64,000 nt of DNA from Thermophagus xiamenensis (GTDB lineage: Bacteria > Bacteroidota > Bacteroidia > Bacteroidales > Marinilabiliaceae). The DNA is taken from contig NZ_FONA01000020.1 of NCBI RefSeq assembly GCF_900112795.1, forward strand, positions 1-64,000. The letters are read 5' to 3'. Below the pieces are notes generated by a model. The model saw only the letters and a program-made list of their open reading frames with translations, made no database searches and was not told where the DNA came from. Made by a program: the position numbers and the translations under genes. This document shows positions 55,229 to 64,000 of the stretch, piece by piece. Positions within the stretch are counted from its first letter, which is position 1, and the number at the start of each line of letters is the position of its first letter.

Positions 55229-55526
55229 ATGAAACCCTACAAGTACATTTTAAAATGTGTTGATGGCAGCTATTATATCGGCAGTACCAGAAATCTGGTA
55301 AGGCGTTTGGCGCAACATCAGGCAGGGAAAGGTGCCAACTTTACAAAAAAAAAGATTGCCCTTTAAGCTGGTTTATTTTGAAGAATTTCAGCGAATAGAT
55401 GAGGCCTTTTACAGAGAAAAACAAGTACAGGGGAGGAGCAGAAAAAAGAAAGAGGCATTAATAGATGGTTTTCACGAAAAACTGCCTGACCTATTTAGAA
55501 ACTATACCCAATATCCACGACGATAA
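55229..55526 (+). pseudogene. GIY-YIG endonuclease family gene, frameshifted in an A9 run
   Basis: The frame starts at 55229 (MKPYKYILKCVDGSYYIGSTRNLVRRL) with the GIY-YIG motif and continues to GANFTKKK. A run of nine A (about 55345-55353) puts it out of frame and it stops after KIAL. One A fewer restores the family continuation RLPFKLVYFEEFQRIDEAFYREKQ to 55526. Members (about 80-100 aa) are putative single-domain nucleases (UPF0213). The A run may be a slippage-prone switch or a sequencing error. Confidence 0.85.
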
Positions 55527-56150
55527 GAGTAGTGGAACGGTGGTTTCATTGGGCTCAACTAATGTGTAGAAATAGTGTGGAGTGGATGAAAAAAGTTTTC
55601 AGAACCTGCCCAATGATTGTTGCCTGAACTTTTTTAAATCTTATGCCTGAGTATGTTGAAGGACGCAATCATTCGCGGTTACAAAACCGGTTTAACTCAA
55701 TATACCGGGCAAATTATTCTCAGGTTTGCTTTGCAATCATGGTATATGTCGAACAGGGAAAAGCAGATAAAAAAGTTTATAAAACGTGTTGTATAATTGT
55801 GGTGAAATAGCTTACTGCTAGGTTACTTTGTAATGTTTGTCAAAGTAAACCCGATTAGCCTTGGATGAAGGCGTCATTCTTGAGCTTGATAGAATTAGCA
55901 CCTTCTAATAAAATTTCATCCAAATTCCGTGGTACTTGAAAAAGTTTTGTATTTTTAGCTGCTATCTGAAATTTCGGGAGTTGATGTATTGTTGCTAATG
56001 CAGGATTCAAACAAAGAGCATTAACTATGGGGCAAGTAGGGTTAACTCTCAAGGTGCGGATAAAAATTGAAGCGGCATGGCAGAGAATCGGTCTGAAGTG
56101 CTCAAAGCTACAGTCATAACATTTAAAGCAAAATTATAATAGTTTATTTT
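55527..56150. other. 624-bp gap without a supported gene
   Basis: Short open frames exist (for example a 65-codon frame on the minus strand at 55855-56052) but none has a family match I can name, a clear start context or a neighbour. The segment just after the GIY-YIG stop (GGTGGTTTCATTGGGCTCAA) resembles the type of extragenic sequence often found next to such genes. No terminator stands out. Confidence 0.4.
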
Positions 56151-56912
56151 ATGACAGGCAGAAAAGTTTTGATAATGATTTTGGTGTCATTACCATTTTC
56201 ATTTAAAATTTTTGGACAAGAATTTTCCTCTGATACTATTTCATCGGATAAAAAGTTGGAATTTAAATACTCATTGTTAATTATCCCAACTGTATTAATT
56301 GGATATGGAACGGTTGGAATTGAAAGTGATGGACTGAAGAATTTGAATGCAGAAATAAAAGAAGAATTAAACGAAAATATTGATGAAAAACTAACCATTG
56401 ATGATTTTTCTCAATACGCACCAACTTTGACTGTTTATGCGCTGAATTCATTGGGAATAAAAGGGAAAAATAACTTTAGAAAAAGGACAACAATTTTAGC
56501 GACATCATTTCTCATTATGACAGCAACTGTCTCCAGCCTGAAATTAACAACTAATATAACCAGACCGGATGGTAGTTCTAATAACTCGTTCCCATCAGGT
56601 CATACTTCCACGGCATTTATGGGAGCAGAATTTCTATGGCAAGAATATAAAGATGTTTCTGCTTGGTATGGAATTACAGGTTATGTCATTGCGACAGGAA
56701 CGGGTTTTTTTAGAATGTATAACGACAGACATTGGTTAACGGACGTTACGACGGGGGCAGGTATCGGAATCCTAAGCACTAAAATTGCGTATTGGGTAAA
56801 TCCATATATTAGTAAAAAACTCTTTCCAAATAGAAATAAGCAATCTGCATCGATTCTCTACCCATATTATAATGGTGAGCAATGGTGTGTGTGTTTCGCA
56901 TTAAGATTTTAA
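56151..56912 (+). CDS. PAP2-family membrane phosphatase-like protein
   Basis: 253 aa with a signal-like N-terminus (about 1-23). The phosphatase signature is complete: KLTTNITRPDG (motif 1), SFPSGHTSTAF (motif 2, His) and RMYNDRHWLTDVTTGAGIG (motif 3, His). Such enzymes dephosphorylate lipid phosphates such as undecaprenyl pyrophosphate or phosphatidic acid. The C-terminus ends with CFALRF, which could pass as an outer-membrane strand end, unusual for PAP2. It stands alone. Confidence 0.88.
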   Translation: MTGRKVLIMILVSLPFSFKIFGQEFSSDTISSDKKLEFKYSLLIIPTVLIGYGTVGIESDGLKNLNAEIKEELNENIDEKLTIDDFSQYAPTLTVYALNSLGIKGKNNFRKRTTILATSFLIMTATVSSLKLTTNITRPDGSSNNSFPSGHTSTAFMGAEFLWQEYKDVSAWYGITGYVIATGTGFFRMYNDRHWLTDVTTGAGIGILSTKIAYWVNPYISKKLFPNRNKQSASILYPYYNGEQWCVCFALRF

Positions 56913-56993
56913 AATAAACTTTATCTGATTGGATAGGTGGTGTTTTAGTGGTTTGACCATTGGCGTATTTCTTACATTAATGTATAATCTGAT

Positions 56994-58481
56994 ATGAACG
57001 AAATCCTCACCATACATAATTCCTGTATCAAATTCAGGAGTTGGATACTTTTTGAAAACCTCAATTTCAGCATCCGGCATGGAGAGCACTGGGCTCTTGT
57101 TGGACCAGCCGGTGCCGGTAAAACGGCCTTGCTCAAAACCATTGCCGGTGATTTTTTTGTGGCTGACGGAAAGATAGAGCATCATTATTATCAACGATAT
57201 CGGGCGGAACATCAGATTTCCGATCCTTTGTTCTCGCCTCGGCACCTGATAGGATATTTGGATGTAAGGCATGATTTTACCAATCTTAGTCACACCCGCG
57301 ATTTTTTCTATCAGCAACGTTTCAATGCCACCTATGCCGAAGAGGCACCTACCGTGGAAGAATATCTTACTGAGCAGTTTCAGAAGGCCATGGTACAGAG
57401 TCCCTGGAATCTGGAACGTGTAATCGGAGAGTTTGACCTGGAGCCACTACTGCGAAAGCGACTGATCATGCTTTCGAACGGTGAAACCAAACGGTTGTGC
57501 CTGGCGGCAGCGCTACTGAAGAATCCGCGATTGCTACTGCTCGATAATCCCCTTATAGGTCTCGATAGGGTAAGCCGCCGTAAATTTGATGAGTTGTTTA
57601 AAAAAATGGCCCAAAGCGGAATTACGCTTGTTATGGTCACCTCGCCTCGTCATATTCCCAAGGTGGTGACTCATGTATTGGTTATGAAAAATTCTCATGA
57701 GATGCTGGAATATTCCGCCGACCAGTTTAAACCGGAAATGGTGCCCGTCAATCATAACCCCATTTCCCTTCCGGATGAGAAGGAATTGAGGACATTACTT
57801 AATGGGGAACAGAAAAAGAATTTTCGCGTACTGGTGCATATGAACAAAGTGAAGGTACGTTATGGGGCGGTAGAAGTACTTAATGGTATCGACTGGACCA
57901 TTCGTCCCGGCGAGCGATGGGCCTTGTCGGGCCCCAACGGTTCGGGAAAATCGACGCTGCTTAGTCTCATCTATGGCGATCATCCGCAAGCCTATGCCAA
58001 CGATATAGTGTTGTTTGACCGTCGGCGTGGTAGTGGTGAAAGTATTTGGGAAATAAAGCGTGAGATTGGGTATATGTCGCCCGAATTGTTTCAATATTTT
58101 CCGGGGAATTTCACCTGTCGTCAAGTGATTGAATCAGGTTTTTTTGATACAATAGGTTTATATCAGAAGGTAGCTTATGACCAGCAGGAAAAGGCCGGAC
58201 GGTGGATGAAAGTGATGGGATTGGAAGAAGATAGTGATATGTTATTTACAGACTTATCGACTACCCGTCAGCGACTTTGTTTATTAACGCGTGCACTGGT
58301 TAAAAATCCCAAATTGCTAATACTGGATGAACCTTGTCAGGGCTTTGATGAAGGTCAGCAACAAGGCTTTCGAAATCTTATCGATGCTATTGCTCAAATT
58401 AGTAGTCTTTCAATTATTTATGTGACTCATTATCGGGAAGAGTTGCCCAAATGTATTGAATATGAACTAAAGCTAACTTGA
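56994..58481 (+). CDS. Double ATP-binding-cassette protein (ModF-like)
   Basis: 495 aa with two ABC domains and no membrane part. Domain 1: Walker A GPAGAGKT (37-44), signature LSNGETKR, Walker B LLLLDNP. Domain 2: Walker A GPNGSGKST (about 313), a degenerate signature (LSTTRQRL in place of LSGGQ), Walker B LLILDEP. The arrangement resembles ModF/PhrA-type proteins, which have been tied to molybdate uptake or metabolism without a clear job. The second signature loss suggests asymmetric ATP use. A decayed duplicate of its 5' end lies at 61003-61200. Confidence 0.87.
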   Translation: MNEILTIHNSCIKFRSWILFENLNFSIRHGEHWALVGPAGAGKTALLKTIAGDFFVADGKIEHHYYQRYRAEHQISDPLFSPRHLIGYLDVRHDFTNLSHTRDFFYQQRFNATYAEEAPTVEEYLTEQFQKAMVQSPWNLERVIGEFDLEPLLRKRLIMLSNGETKRLCLAAALLKNPRLLLLDNPLIGLDRVSRRKFDELFKKMAQSGITLVMVTSPRHIPKVVTHVLVMKNSHEMLEYSADQFKPEMVPVNHNPISLPDEKELRTLLNGEQKKNFRVLVHMNKVKVRYGAVEVLNGIDWTIRPGERWALSGPNGSGKSTLLSLIYGDHPQAYANDIVLFDRRRGSGESIWEIKREIGYMSPELFQYFPGNFTCRQVIESGFFDTIGLYQKVAYDQQEKAGRWMKVMGLEEDSDMLFTDLSTTRQRLCLLTRALVKNPKLLILDEPCQGFDEGQQQGFRNLIDAIAQISSLSIIYVTHYREELPKCIEYELKLT

Positions 58482-58535
58482 ATTTAATTTTCCGAGCCGC
58501 TGCAATGTTGCAGGACGTTTTCAGAAAATGGTTCA

Positions 58536-58799
58536 TCACAAAAATGCGTACCTGGCTCTATGAAGATATAAAATCTTTAGATTAAAAAATTCCATATCTC
58601 TATAACCATATACTTTTCTATTAAGCACCTTTATTTTATTATTCATGCCTTCCAAAGGGCCTGTGGAGATGGGGTGTTTAAACCAATTTAATATTCCGGT
58701 TCTATAAGATTTTAACATTGCAAAAAATTTCCTAAGGGGTGTTACTCCGGCAGCCTCTGCACTACGGCACCATAAAGTTATGAAAGTCATTGCCTTTAT
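58536..58799 (-). pseudogene. ISL3 transposase, C-terminal fragment
   Basis: About 84-90 codons with the family C-terminal block: AAGVTPLRKFFAMLKSYRTGIL, then NWFKHPISTGPLEGMNNKIKVLNRKVYGYRD. It lacks the DDE core. It is one of two relics on each side of the repeat array. Confidence 0.85.
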
Positions 58800-59108
58800 T
58801 TCATTAGTATATAATTTATCTAATTCATTGGTCTAATGGAACTCGCATGGCTTAATGAAATTTATACATGTTCTTTTGTGGCAAAAGCCGCCATGCTCGT
58901 TTCATCAGTATAAATTTTTTCTAAGTTATTGGTCTGATGGAACTCGCATGACCAAAAGTTTATACATGTTCTTATTGCGACAAGCTTTCTTGGTCTTGCT
59001 CGTTTCATCCGTATAAAATTTATCTAAGTTATTGGCTGGATGGAACTCGCATGGCTTAAGTTTATAGATGTTTTTATTGTGGAAAACATTCTTGCAATGC
59101 TCGTTTCA
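58800..59108 (-). repeat. Dispersed repeat DR, copies 9a-9c (three short units in tandem)
   Basis: On the minus strand, TGAA sites at 59105, 59004, 58901 and 58800 mark three units with periods of 101, 103 and 101 bp. Each has ACGAGCA(T/A)G, TTTATACAT and CATGCGAGTTCCAT. They sit exactly between the two ISL3 fragments. Confidence 0.9.
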
Positions 59109-59412
59109 TTTCCACGGGAATATTTTTTTCTTCAGCATAAGCAAGCCTTTCCTGACGGATTACCCCACAATCTTTGCATTCGAGACGCTGAACCTTTGCC
59201 TTTAAATAAACAGGCTTTAGCCCTATAGGAACCGTCCTGAACAATCTCATAGTAAAGCCCTTTTTTATCACATTATAGCTATGGCAATTACTACACTTCA
59301 ATTTATCCTCCTTGGTTTGGATATGAAATATTACTGTTCCTCCTTTATATTCTGTTTTCAAATATTCTTGGTTGTTCAGTCCAAATGCATGATATAACAA
59401 ACTTGTTGACAT
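59109..59412 (-). pseudogene. ISL3 transposase, N-terminal fragment
   Basis: About 100 codons from MSTSLLYHAFGLNNQEY with the zinc-ribbon of the family: CSNCHSYN and CKDCG, and VPIGLKPVYLKAKVQRLEC. Homology ends at AYAEEKNIPVE, where the repeat array starts. About 200-250 residues of catalytic core are missing compared with full-length members (about 400 aa). Confidence 0.87.
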
Positions 59413-59763
59413 TTTTTTCTTTTAAAAATACACCTTATTTTTATTTATTCCAGGTACGCATTTTTGTGGTGAACCTAAATAATAGGACAAAAAAACTATA
59501 AGTAAATTTTATATATTGTCAAAGAATTTTTCGTTTTTCTGTTAAATATATGCCGTTAATCAGATAAATAAATCTCAAGCCGACTGACAATTAGGGCAAA
59601 TGGTTTTCTATAATTTATTTTGTATTTTTATTCCGAATTAAATATTCTAAGGAACGATAAGTTTGTAATTTATCTGTTGACTCTAAATACTAATTTCTGG
59701 GCCTTTTATATAGATTTAAACCATAAAAAACAATAATTTAGGTAGTTTTTTATTTGTCAAAAT

Positions 59764-60738
59764 TTAAAATATGGTATTAAGGAAATCTGTTATGTATTGA
59801 ACAGTAGGTTCGAACCAGGGATGAAACAGCCAAAAAGGATGAACTTTAGCCGAAAAAGAATGCACTTCGTAATAGATATTCCATTGGGACAGTAATCCAA
59901 TCAATTCATTCTGACCAGCACTAAACCGGGGAATTCCGCTGTTGATAAACAACATAGGAGGAGAGGATTCATTGGCATAAAAAATAGGAGAAGCTTCCTT
60001 CCATATTTCAGGTTTTTCAGTGTATGTTCCTCCCAGCCAAAGAACATCTACAGAACTGGAGTCTCTTTCTTTGTTCAATGACAATGGAGCCAGAAAACTA
60101 ATAACTCCATCAAGTACAATAATGCCTTGAACTGAGCTGCTAAACTGTTGATTTCCGAGTTCTCCTTCGAATTTCTTTATTCCATTTGATAAGCCAACTA
60201 AGGCTGCCAGATGACCTCCGGCAGAGGTTCCGGATATGGCTATTTTGTGGGCATTTATATTATACTTTGCGGCATTGGCACGAACCCATCGGATTGCAGC
60301 CTTAATATTTTTTACCGCAGCGGGATATTTGGCTTCGGGAAGAAGTTGGTATTCCACTGTAATTGTTACATAACCGTAAGATGCAATTCTTTGTGCCAAA
60401 GGGACCTCCATGTTTTTATTTCCTGAGCTCCATCCTCCGCCATGAATCATGATTAGAGCCGGAAGTTTTTTATTTCCTTTTGGTCTAAATAGGTCTAAAT
60501 GAAGTTTTCGAGTGCCATAAAGGGTGTTTTCAAGAGTGGCATATTCCAAATTACGGTATTCAATAACTCCTTCCGGTAATTTTTCTTTTACAGGAATTGC
60601 AACAGGAAAATAATCTTTTATTTTTTCCCAGGCCGACCATACCGTAAAGGTGGTATCCTTAGGAATTGTGTTTTGTTGTGCTATACAAAAAAAAGAAACA
60701 GTCAATAAGATAGCGGATAAATAAAAGTGTTTTTTCAT
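59764..60738 (-). CDS. Secreted alpha/beta-hydrolase esterase
   Basis: 324 aa. A signal peptide (about 1-20) precedes an HSL/BD-FAE-like esterase: oxyanion HGGGW (about 98), Ser in GTSAGGH (about 167), and late His (VHPFW). The neighbour on the far side is a GH115 alpha-glucuronidase on the opposite strand. This fits an acetyl- or glucuronoyl-xylan esterase role, but the substrate is inferred from context only. TAATTTTG upstream (minus strand, about 60822-60829) is a plausible -7 element. Confidence 0.86.
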   Translation of the reverse strand: MKKHFYLSAILLTVSFFCIAQQNTIPKDTTFTVWSAWEKIKDYFPVAIPVKEKLPEGVIEYRNLEYATLENTLYGTRKLHLDLFRPKGNKKLPALIMIHGGGWSSGNKNMEVPLAQRIASYGYVTITVEYQLLPEAKYPAAVKNIKAAIRWVRANAAKYNINAHKIAISGTSAGGHLAALVGLSNGIKKFEGELGNQQFSSSVQGIIVLDGVISFLAPLSLNKERDSSSVDVLWLGGTYTEKPEIWKEASPIFYANESSPPMLFINSGIPRFSAGQNELIGLLSQWNIYYEVHSFSAKVHPFWLFHPWFEPTVQYITDFLNTIF

Positions 60739-61470
60739 TTTTGTTTTTTCCCTAAAAATATATCAGTTCCGATATTTTTCATCCAATAAAACAGGGGAAA
60801 AATTGTCGAATTTATGGGGGCAAAATTACATTTAGTCTAAGAAGTCGTTTGTTGTTGGTAAAATATGTGAGGTTGCTGATTTTTGAGCCTAAATTTTTCA
60901 TGGTTTTACTATTAAAAACCATTGTTTAAGTTTAGTGGAATTACATTTTTATTGTCCAATCGAAAGGATGAAACTAGCATGGCAAGAAGGTTTTTTAATT
61001 GACGTATTTCATTGGATAATTTGATATGAACGAAATCCTAACCACACCCAATGCCCGTAACAAATTCAGGAATCGGATAATTTTTAAAAACTTCAATTTC
61101 AGCATCAGAGGGGGGAGAGTACCGGTCCATTGTGGAACCGGACAGTGCCGGGAAAACGGCTCATCTCAAAACCATGTCCGGTGATTTCTTAGTGGCAAAA
61201 GTTGGCTTAAAGATTTATTGCCAAAAAATTAAAAATAATTGCCAGAAAGTGTATTGTGGTAATTAAGTGCTTATGATAATTTTGGTCTTTAGGTTGAAAT
61301 AGGTTTTTTCAACTGAGAAATTAAACCTGGTTCAAAGACTAAAAAAGTATTGTTTTTTGTTATGGCCCGATTCCAGTGACTTGGACAACTGTTATAACGA
61401 CATGATAATGGATATTTATAAATTTAAATTAGCTTGAAAGGTGGAAAGGTTTAAGCTAAAAAAAATAGGT
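60739..61470. other. 732-bp gap with a repeat fragment (60966-60985) and ABC-gene remnant
   Basis: A lone 5' fragment of the dispersed repeat (GGATGAAACTAGCATGG) lies at about 60966. The remnant of the double-ABC gene follows (separate entry). The remaining sequence up to the GH115 start shows no gene. Confidence 0.6.
61003..61200 (+). pseudogene. Decayed duplicate of the 5' end of the double-ABC gene
   Basis: From ATGAACGAAATCCT (61026) onward about 170 bp align to the start of the ABC gene at 56994, including the Walker A region (GTGCCGGGAAAACGGC), and the match extends about 20 bp upstream of the ATG (GACGTATTTC). Single-base differences and frame changes are spread throughout, and homology ends near 61200. 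It is a non-functional copy 4 kb from its source. Confidence 0.88.
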
Positions 61471-64000
61471 ATGCAAAAAAGATTATTATTCCAATCTATT
61501 ACGATTTTGGCTTTAAATGCGATTTTGATCTGTTGTTTTTCCAATCGAAAAAATGATGTCTTTGTTGTGGCTTCTCAGTCCGAAAATTGCGATTTAGTGG
61601 TGGATAGCCTGGAAGATACATTGGTTCATACTGCCGCACAAATATTTGCAGATGATGTTTTTAAAATTTCAGGGTATAGGCCAGGAATAAAAACTGTTTC
61701 AGGTTCGGATTATCAAATTAGAATAGGGACCTTGGGAGTAAATTCCGATTTCGATAAAGAATGTAAAATTGTTGGGATAAATATTGAAGAACTTCAATTG
61801 CAATGGGAAGGATACGTGCTTAAAATGGTTTCCAATGGACCTGAAAAGAGTACATTATGGGTTGTTGGGAGTGATGCCCGGGGAACTTCCTATGGTTTGA
61901 TGGAATTGAGTAAGAGAATCGGGGTTTCGCCCTGGTATTGGTGGGCAGATGTCGTACCCGAGAAACGGGAAGAGATTGTACTGCCTGGAGACCTATATCA
62001 AAAAGATGCACCGAAAGTTAAATTTAGAGGGATATTTCTGAATGATGAAGATTGGGGCCTTCAACCCTGGGCAGCCAAAACCTTTGAACCCGAAACCGGT
62101 GACATTGGCCCTAAAACCTATGAAAAGATTTTTGAATTGCTGCTTCGACTCAAAGCCAATGCCATCTGGCCCGCCATGCATCCTTGTACCCGCGCTTTTT
62201 TTACTTATCCCGAAAATATTAAAATGGCCCGAAAATATGGAATATGGGTGGGGTCTTCTCATTGCGAACCCATGCTAAGAAACAATGTTGATGAGTGGCA
62301 TAGATGGAACCCATCGGCAGGCGATCGGGGTCCCTGGAATTTTGATGAAAATCCTGAACAAATCACCGAGTATTGGAAACAAAGAGTAGAAACGGCAGCG
62401 CCATATGATGCCATTTATACAGTGGGTATGCGGGGCATTCATGATGGCAGCATGCCGGGAGGCAGGAATATAGAGGAAAAGGTGGAAATTCTTGGGCGGG
62501 TAATGGATACCCAACGCCAATTACTTTCGGCTATCACAGGAAGAGAGATCACCACCATTCCTCAGATTTTTTGTCCCTATAAAGAGGTGCTTAGGCTTTA
62601 CAAAGAAGGTGCAGATATTCCGGAGGATGTGACCATTATGTGGGCAGATGATAATCATGGATACATTCGTCAATTGTCGAATCATGAGGAGCGCATGCGA
62701 CCAGGAGGGGCAGGTGTTTATTACCATATTTCCTATTGGGGGCGTCCGCATGATTATCTGTGGTTGGAATCCATCCCTGTATCGCTAATATGGGAAGAGA
62801 TGAACAAAGCGTATCAAACCAATTCAAAAAATGTTTGGATTGTTAATGTTGGAGATATAAAGCCAAACGAAATAGGCATGAGCTTTTTCCTGGAAATGGC
62901 CTGGGATCCCGATCAATTTGATCCCGAAACACTAGATTGCTATTATACGCGTTTTGCTGAATCTCAGTTTGGACGCGAATATGCCGATGAAATTGGTGAG
63001 GTGCTGCGGCAATATTTCCGGTTAGGATTTTCCCGTAAACCGGAACATATGGGATGGAACGGGGTTTATCCGAATACGCCAGTTCAGGATCCCGAACTTT
63101 CACTGTTCTTTAACGGCGATGAGGTTCAACAGCGAATTGAGGCCTATGACAGGTTGGAGCAAAAGGTGGAATCATTATATGCTCAAATGCCGGAACGATT
63201 GAAAGATGCCTTTTACCAGTTGGTGGGGTACAAAGTGATTGGTGCTTCCAATATGAATAAAAAACACCTGTATGCGTTTAAAAGCCGGATTTATGCGGCT
63301 CAGGGACGCCTTAGTGCCAATGAATACGCCAAGCGTGCTAAAGAAGCTTTTGAAAAAATAAAGAAAGCCACCATATTTTATAATGATTCAATTTCCAAAG
63401 GGAAATGGAAATATATGATGACCTTTAATCCGAGAAAATTGCCGGTATTCGACATGCCTGCCACAGGATCATCTGCGCCTGTGGCCTCTATGGCGGGAGG
63501 TATTATTCCTGAAGGATATTTGAATCCAGTGGATTCATCAGTGAATGGTGTTTCTTTGCCTGTGTTCAATGGCTATACCAATCGTCGTTATTTTGTGGAT
63601 GTTTTTAACGCAGGTGTTGAGCCGTTGACGTGGAGTGCTGAGACAGATCAACCATGGATTCAACTATCTAAAAAATCCGGCCGAACCACTACTGAAGAAA
63701 GAGTCTGGGTCTCGGTGAATTGGAATAAGGTTAATGCAAAGAATACCCTCAGAGCGACCATTAAGTTTAAGGTAAATAATAATATCTATCCGGTAATTGT
63801 TAAAGCGGTGAAACCTGATTGGCTGGAAAGAGATGAACATGTGTTTATTGAGGATAATGGTATAATAGCTATTGAGGCTGAACATTTTTCCGATCAAGTT
63901 TCTTCGGCAAAAGGAGAGTGGAAAATAATACAGGGGCTTGGGCGCTCCGGTGATGCTATGGGTACCTTTCCGGTTACAGCTTTGCCGTTTAATTTGGGCA
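61471..64000 (+). CDS. GH115-family alpha-glucuronidase (C-terminus beyond window)
   Basis: At least 843 codons remain open to the window end. The N-terminus has a lipoprotein-like signal (LNAILICC). GH115 hallmarks are clear: FRGIFLNDEDWGLQPWAAKTFEPE, KIFELLLRLKANAIWPAMHP, MWADDNHGYIRQLS and YYHISYWGRPHDYLW. A later beta-sandwich (after about residue 690) and a GH115 C-terminal, malectin-like start (IAIEAEHFSD) follow. GH115 enzymes remove (4-O-methyl-)glucuronic acid from xylan. The esterase upstream on the other strand is a fitting partner. Start is the ATG at 61471. Confidence 0.93.
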   Translation, partial: MQKRLLFQSITILALNAILICCFSNRKNDVFVVASQSENCDLVVDSLEDTLVHTAAQIFADDVFKISGYRPGIKTVSGSDYQIRIGTLGVNSDFDKECKIVGINIEELQLQWEGYVLKMVSNGPEKSTLWVVGSDARGTSYGLMELSKRIGVSPWYWWADVVPEKREEIVLPGDLYQKDAPKVKFRGIFLNDEDWGLQPWAAKTFEPETGDIGPKTYEKIFELLLRLKANAIWPAMHPCTRAFFTYPENIKMARKYGIWVGSSHCEPMLRNNVDEWHRWNPSAGDRGPWNFDENPEQITEYWKQRVETAAPYDAIYTVGMRGIHDGSMPGGRNIEEKVEILGRVMDTQRQLLSAITGREITTIPQIFCPYKEVLRLYKEGADIPEDVTIMWADDNHGYIRQLSNHEERMRPGGAGVYYHISYWGRPHDYLWLESIPVSLIWEEMNKAYQTNSKNVWIVNVGDIKPNEIGMSFFLEMAWDPDQFDPETLDCYYTRFAESQFGREYADEIGEVLRQYFRLGFSRKPEHMGWNGVYPNTPVQDPELSLFFNGDEVQQRIEAYDRLEQKVESLYAQMPERLKDAFYQLVGYKVIGASNMNKKHLYAFKSRIYAAQGRLSANEYAKRAKEAFEKIKKATIFYNDSISKGKWKYMMTFNPRKLPVFDMPATGSSAPVASMAGGIIPEGYLNPVDSSVNGVSLPVFNGYTNRRYFVDVFNAGVEPLTWSAETDQPWIQLSKKSGRTTTEERVWVSVNWNKVNAKNTLRATIKFKVNNNIYPVIVKAVKPDWLERDEHVFIEDNGIIAIEAEHFSDQVSSAKGEWKIIQGLGRSGDAMGTFPVTALPFNLG

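Larger units (their letters stand above)
58530..59475 (-). mobile_element. Gutted ISL3-family insertion sequence
   Basis: 26-bp terminal inverted repeats match at 25 positions: GGTTCATCACAAAAATGCGT at 58530 and its complement ending at 59475. Inside are the N- and C-terminal parts of an ISL3 transposase, but the central coding part is gone and three dispersed-repeat units (58800-59108) fill the junction. No 8-bp target duplication is evident, so the insertion is old or rearranged. Confidence 0.88.

Noticed and set aside
55855-56052. 65-codon minus-strand open frame
   Set aside because: No family match, no start context and no operon partner; A+T-rich DNA gives such frames by chance.
58522-59483. 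8-bp target duplication around the ISL3 element
   Set aside because: The flanking 8-mers (CAGAAAAT and TAAATAAT) do not match, so no duplication can be claimed.

Overview
The window looks like chromosomal DNA of a free-living, plant- or algal-glycan-degrading Bacteroidota, probably a marine Marinilabiliales-type organism. Supporting signs are SusC/SusD and other TonB-dependent receptors, ECF sigma/FecR control, Bacteroidota-type -7 elements (TAnnTTTG) upstream of several genes, FloA/NfeD, GH92/GH97/GH115/pectinesterase sequences and an A+T-rich composition. The genus assignment is inference.

Layout. 153-2135: decayed secreted pectinesterase-type protein. 2430-3558: broken IS3-family element. 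3722-15355: a regulated uptake locus (ECF sigma, FecR, STN-type SusC, SusD, two Tat-signal Gfo/Idh/MocA oxidoreductases, a DUF1080 lipoprotein, DoxX). It has no classical glycoside hydrolase and fits the oxidative 3-keto-glycoside route. It is bracketed by the IS3 element and, at 15362-15443, by an 82-bp palindrome made of the same IS end. 15642-19097: redox block (Crp/Fnr divergent from an atypical thioredoxin and TrxB, then a quinone reductase). 19397-19569: GH97 remnant. 19671-30705: TonB receptor, YhdH-type reductase, aldo/keto reductase, SMP-30 plus NhaC, two thioredoxin-fold proteins, LytS/LytTR pair. 31064-33683: decayed redox/CotH operon. 34132-40528: HU-like protein, GH92, ECF S-component and a DUF1893-TonB receptor fusion. 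41409-41590: tRNA-Pro and tRNA-Ser. 41750-54971: sialate esterase, FloA/NfeD, ClpS, a TPR/PD40/SPOR protein, Bcp, RecA, D-lactate-dehydrogenase-like protein, DUF434 protein. 55229-64000: frameshifted GIY-YIG gene, PAP2 protein, double ABC ATPase, gutted ISL3 element, esterase and the start of a GH115 alpha-glucuronidase.

The most striking feature is a dispersed repeat family (about 13 whole and 4 partial copies, called DR here). Each unit starts GATGAAACGAGCATG and ends AAATTTTATACGGATGAA. Short units are about 100 bp and fold as a hairpin. Long units (about 196-258 bp) keep the same ends but carry a different middle, usually built from a GTCATTAGT-like 9-mer and its reverse complement. One copy interrupts the IS3 transposase as an exact 100-bp net insertion with a TGAA direct repeat on each side, which is good evidence that the unit is or was mobile. 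Three tandem copies sit inside the ISL3 element, and one copy ends exactly on the start codon of the DUF1893-TonB receptor gene. No transposase that could move the family is visible in the window.

The window also holds many broken genes (pectinesterase, IS3, GH97, CotH, flavoprotein, GIY-YIG, ABC fragment, ISL3), so the chromosome appears to be actively rearranging.
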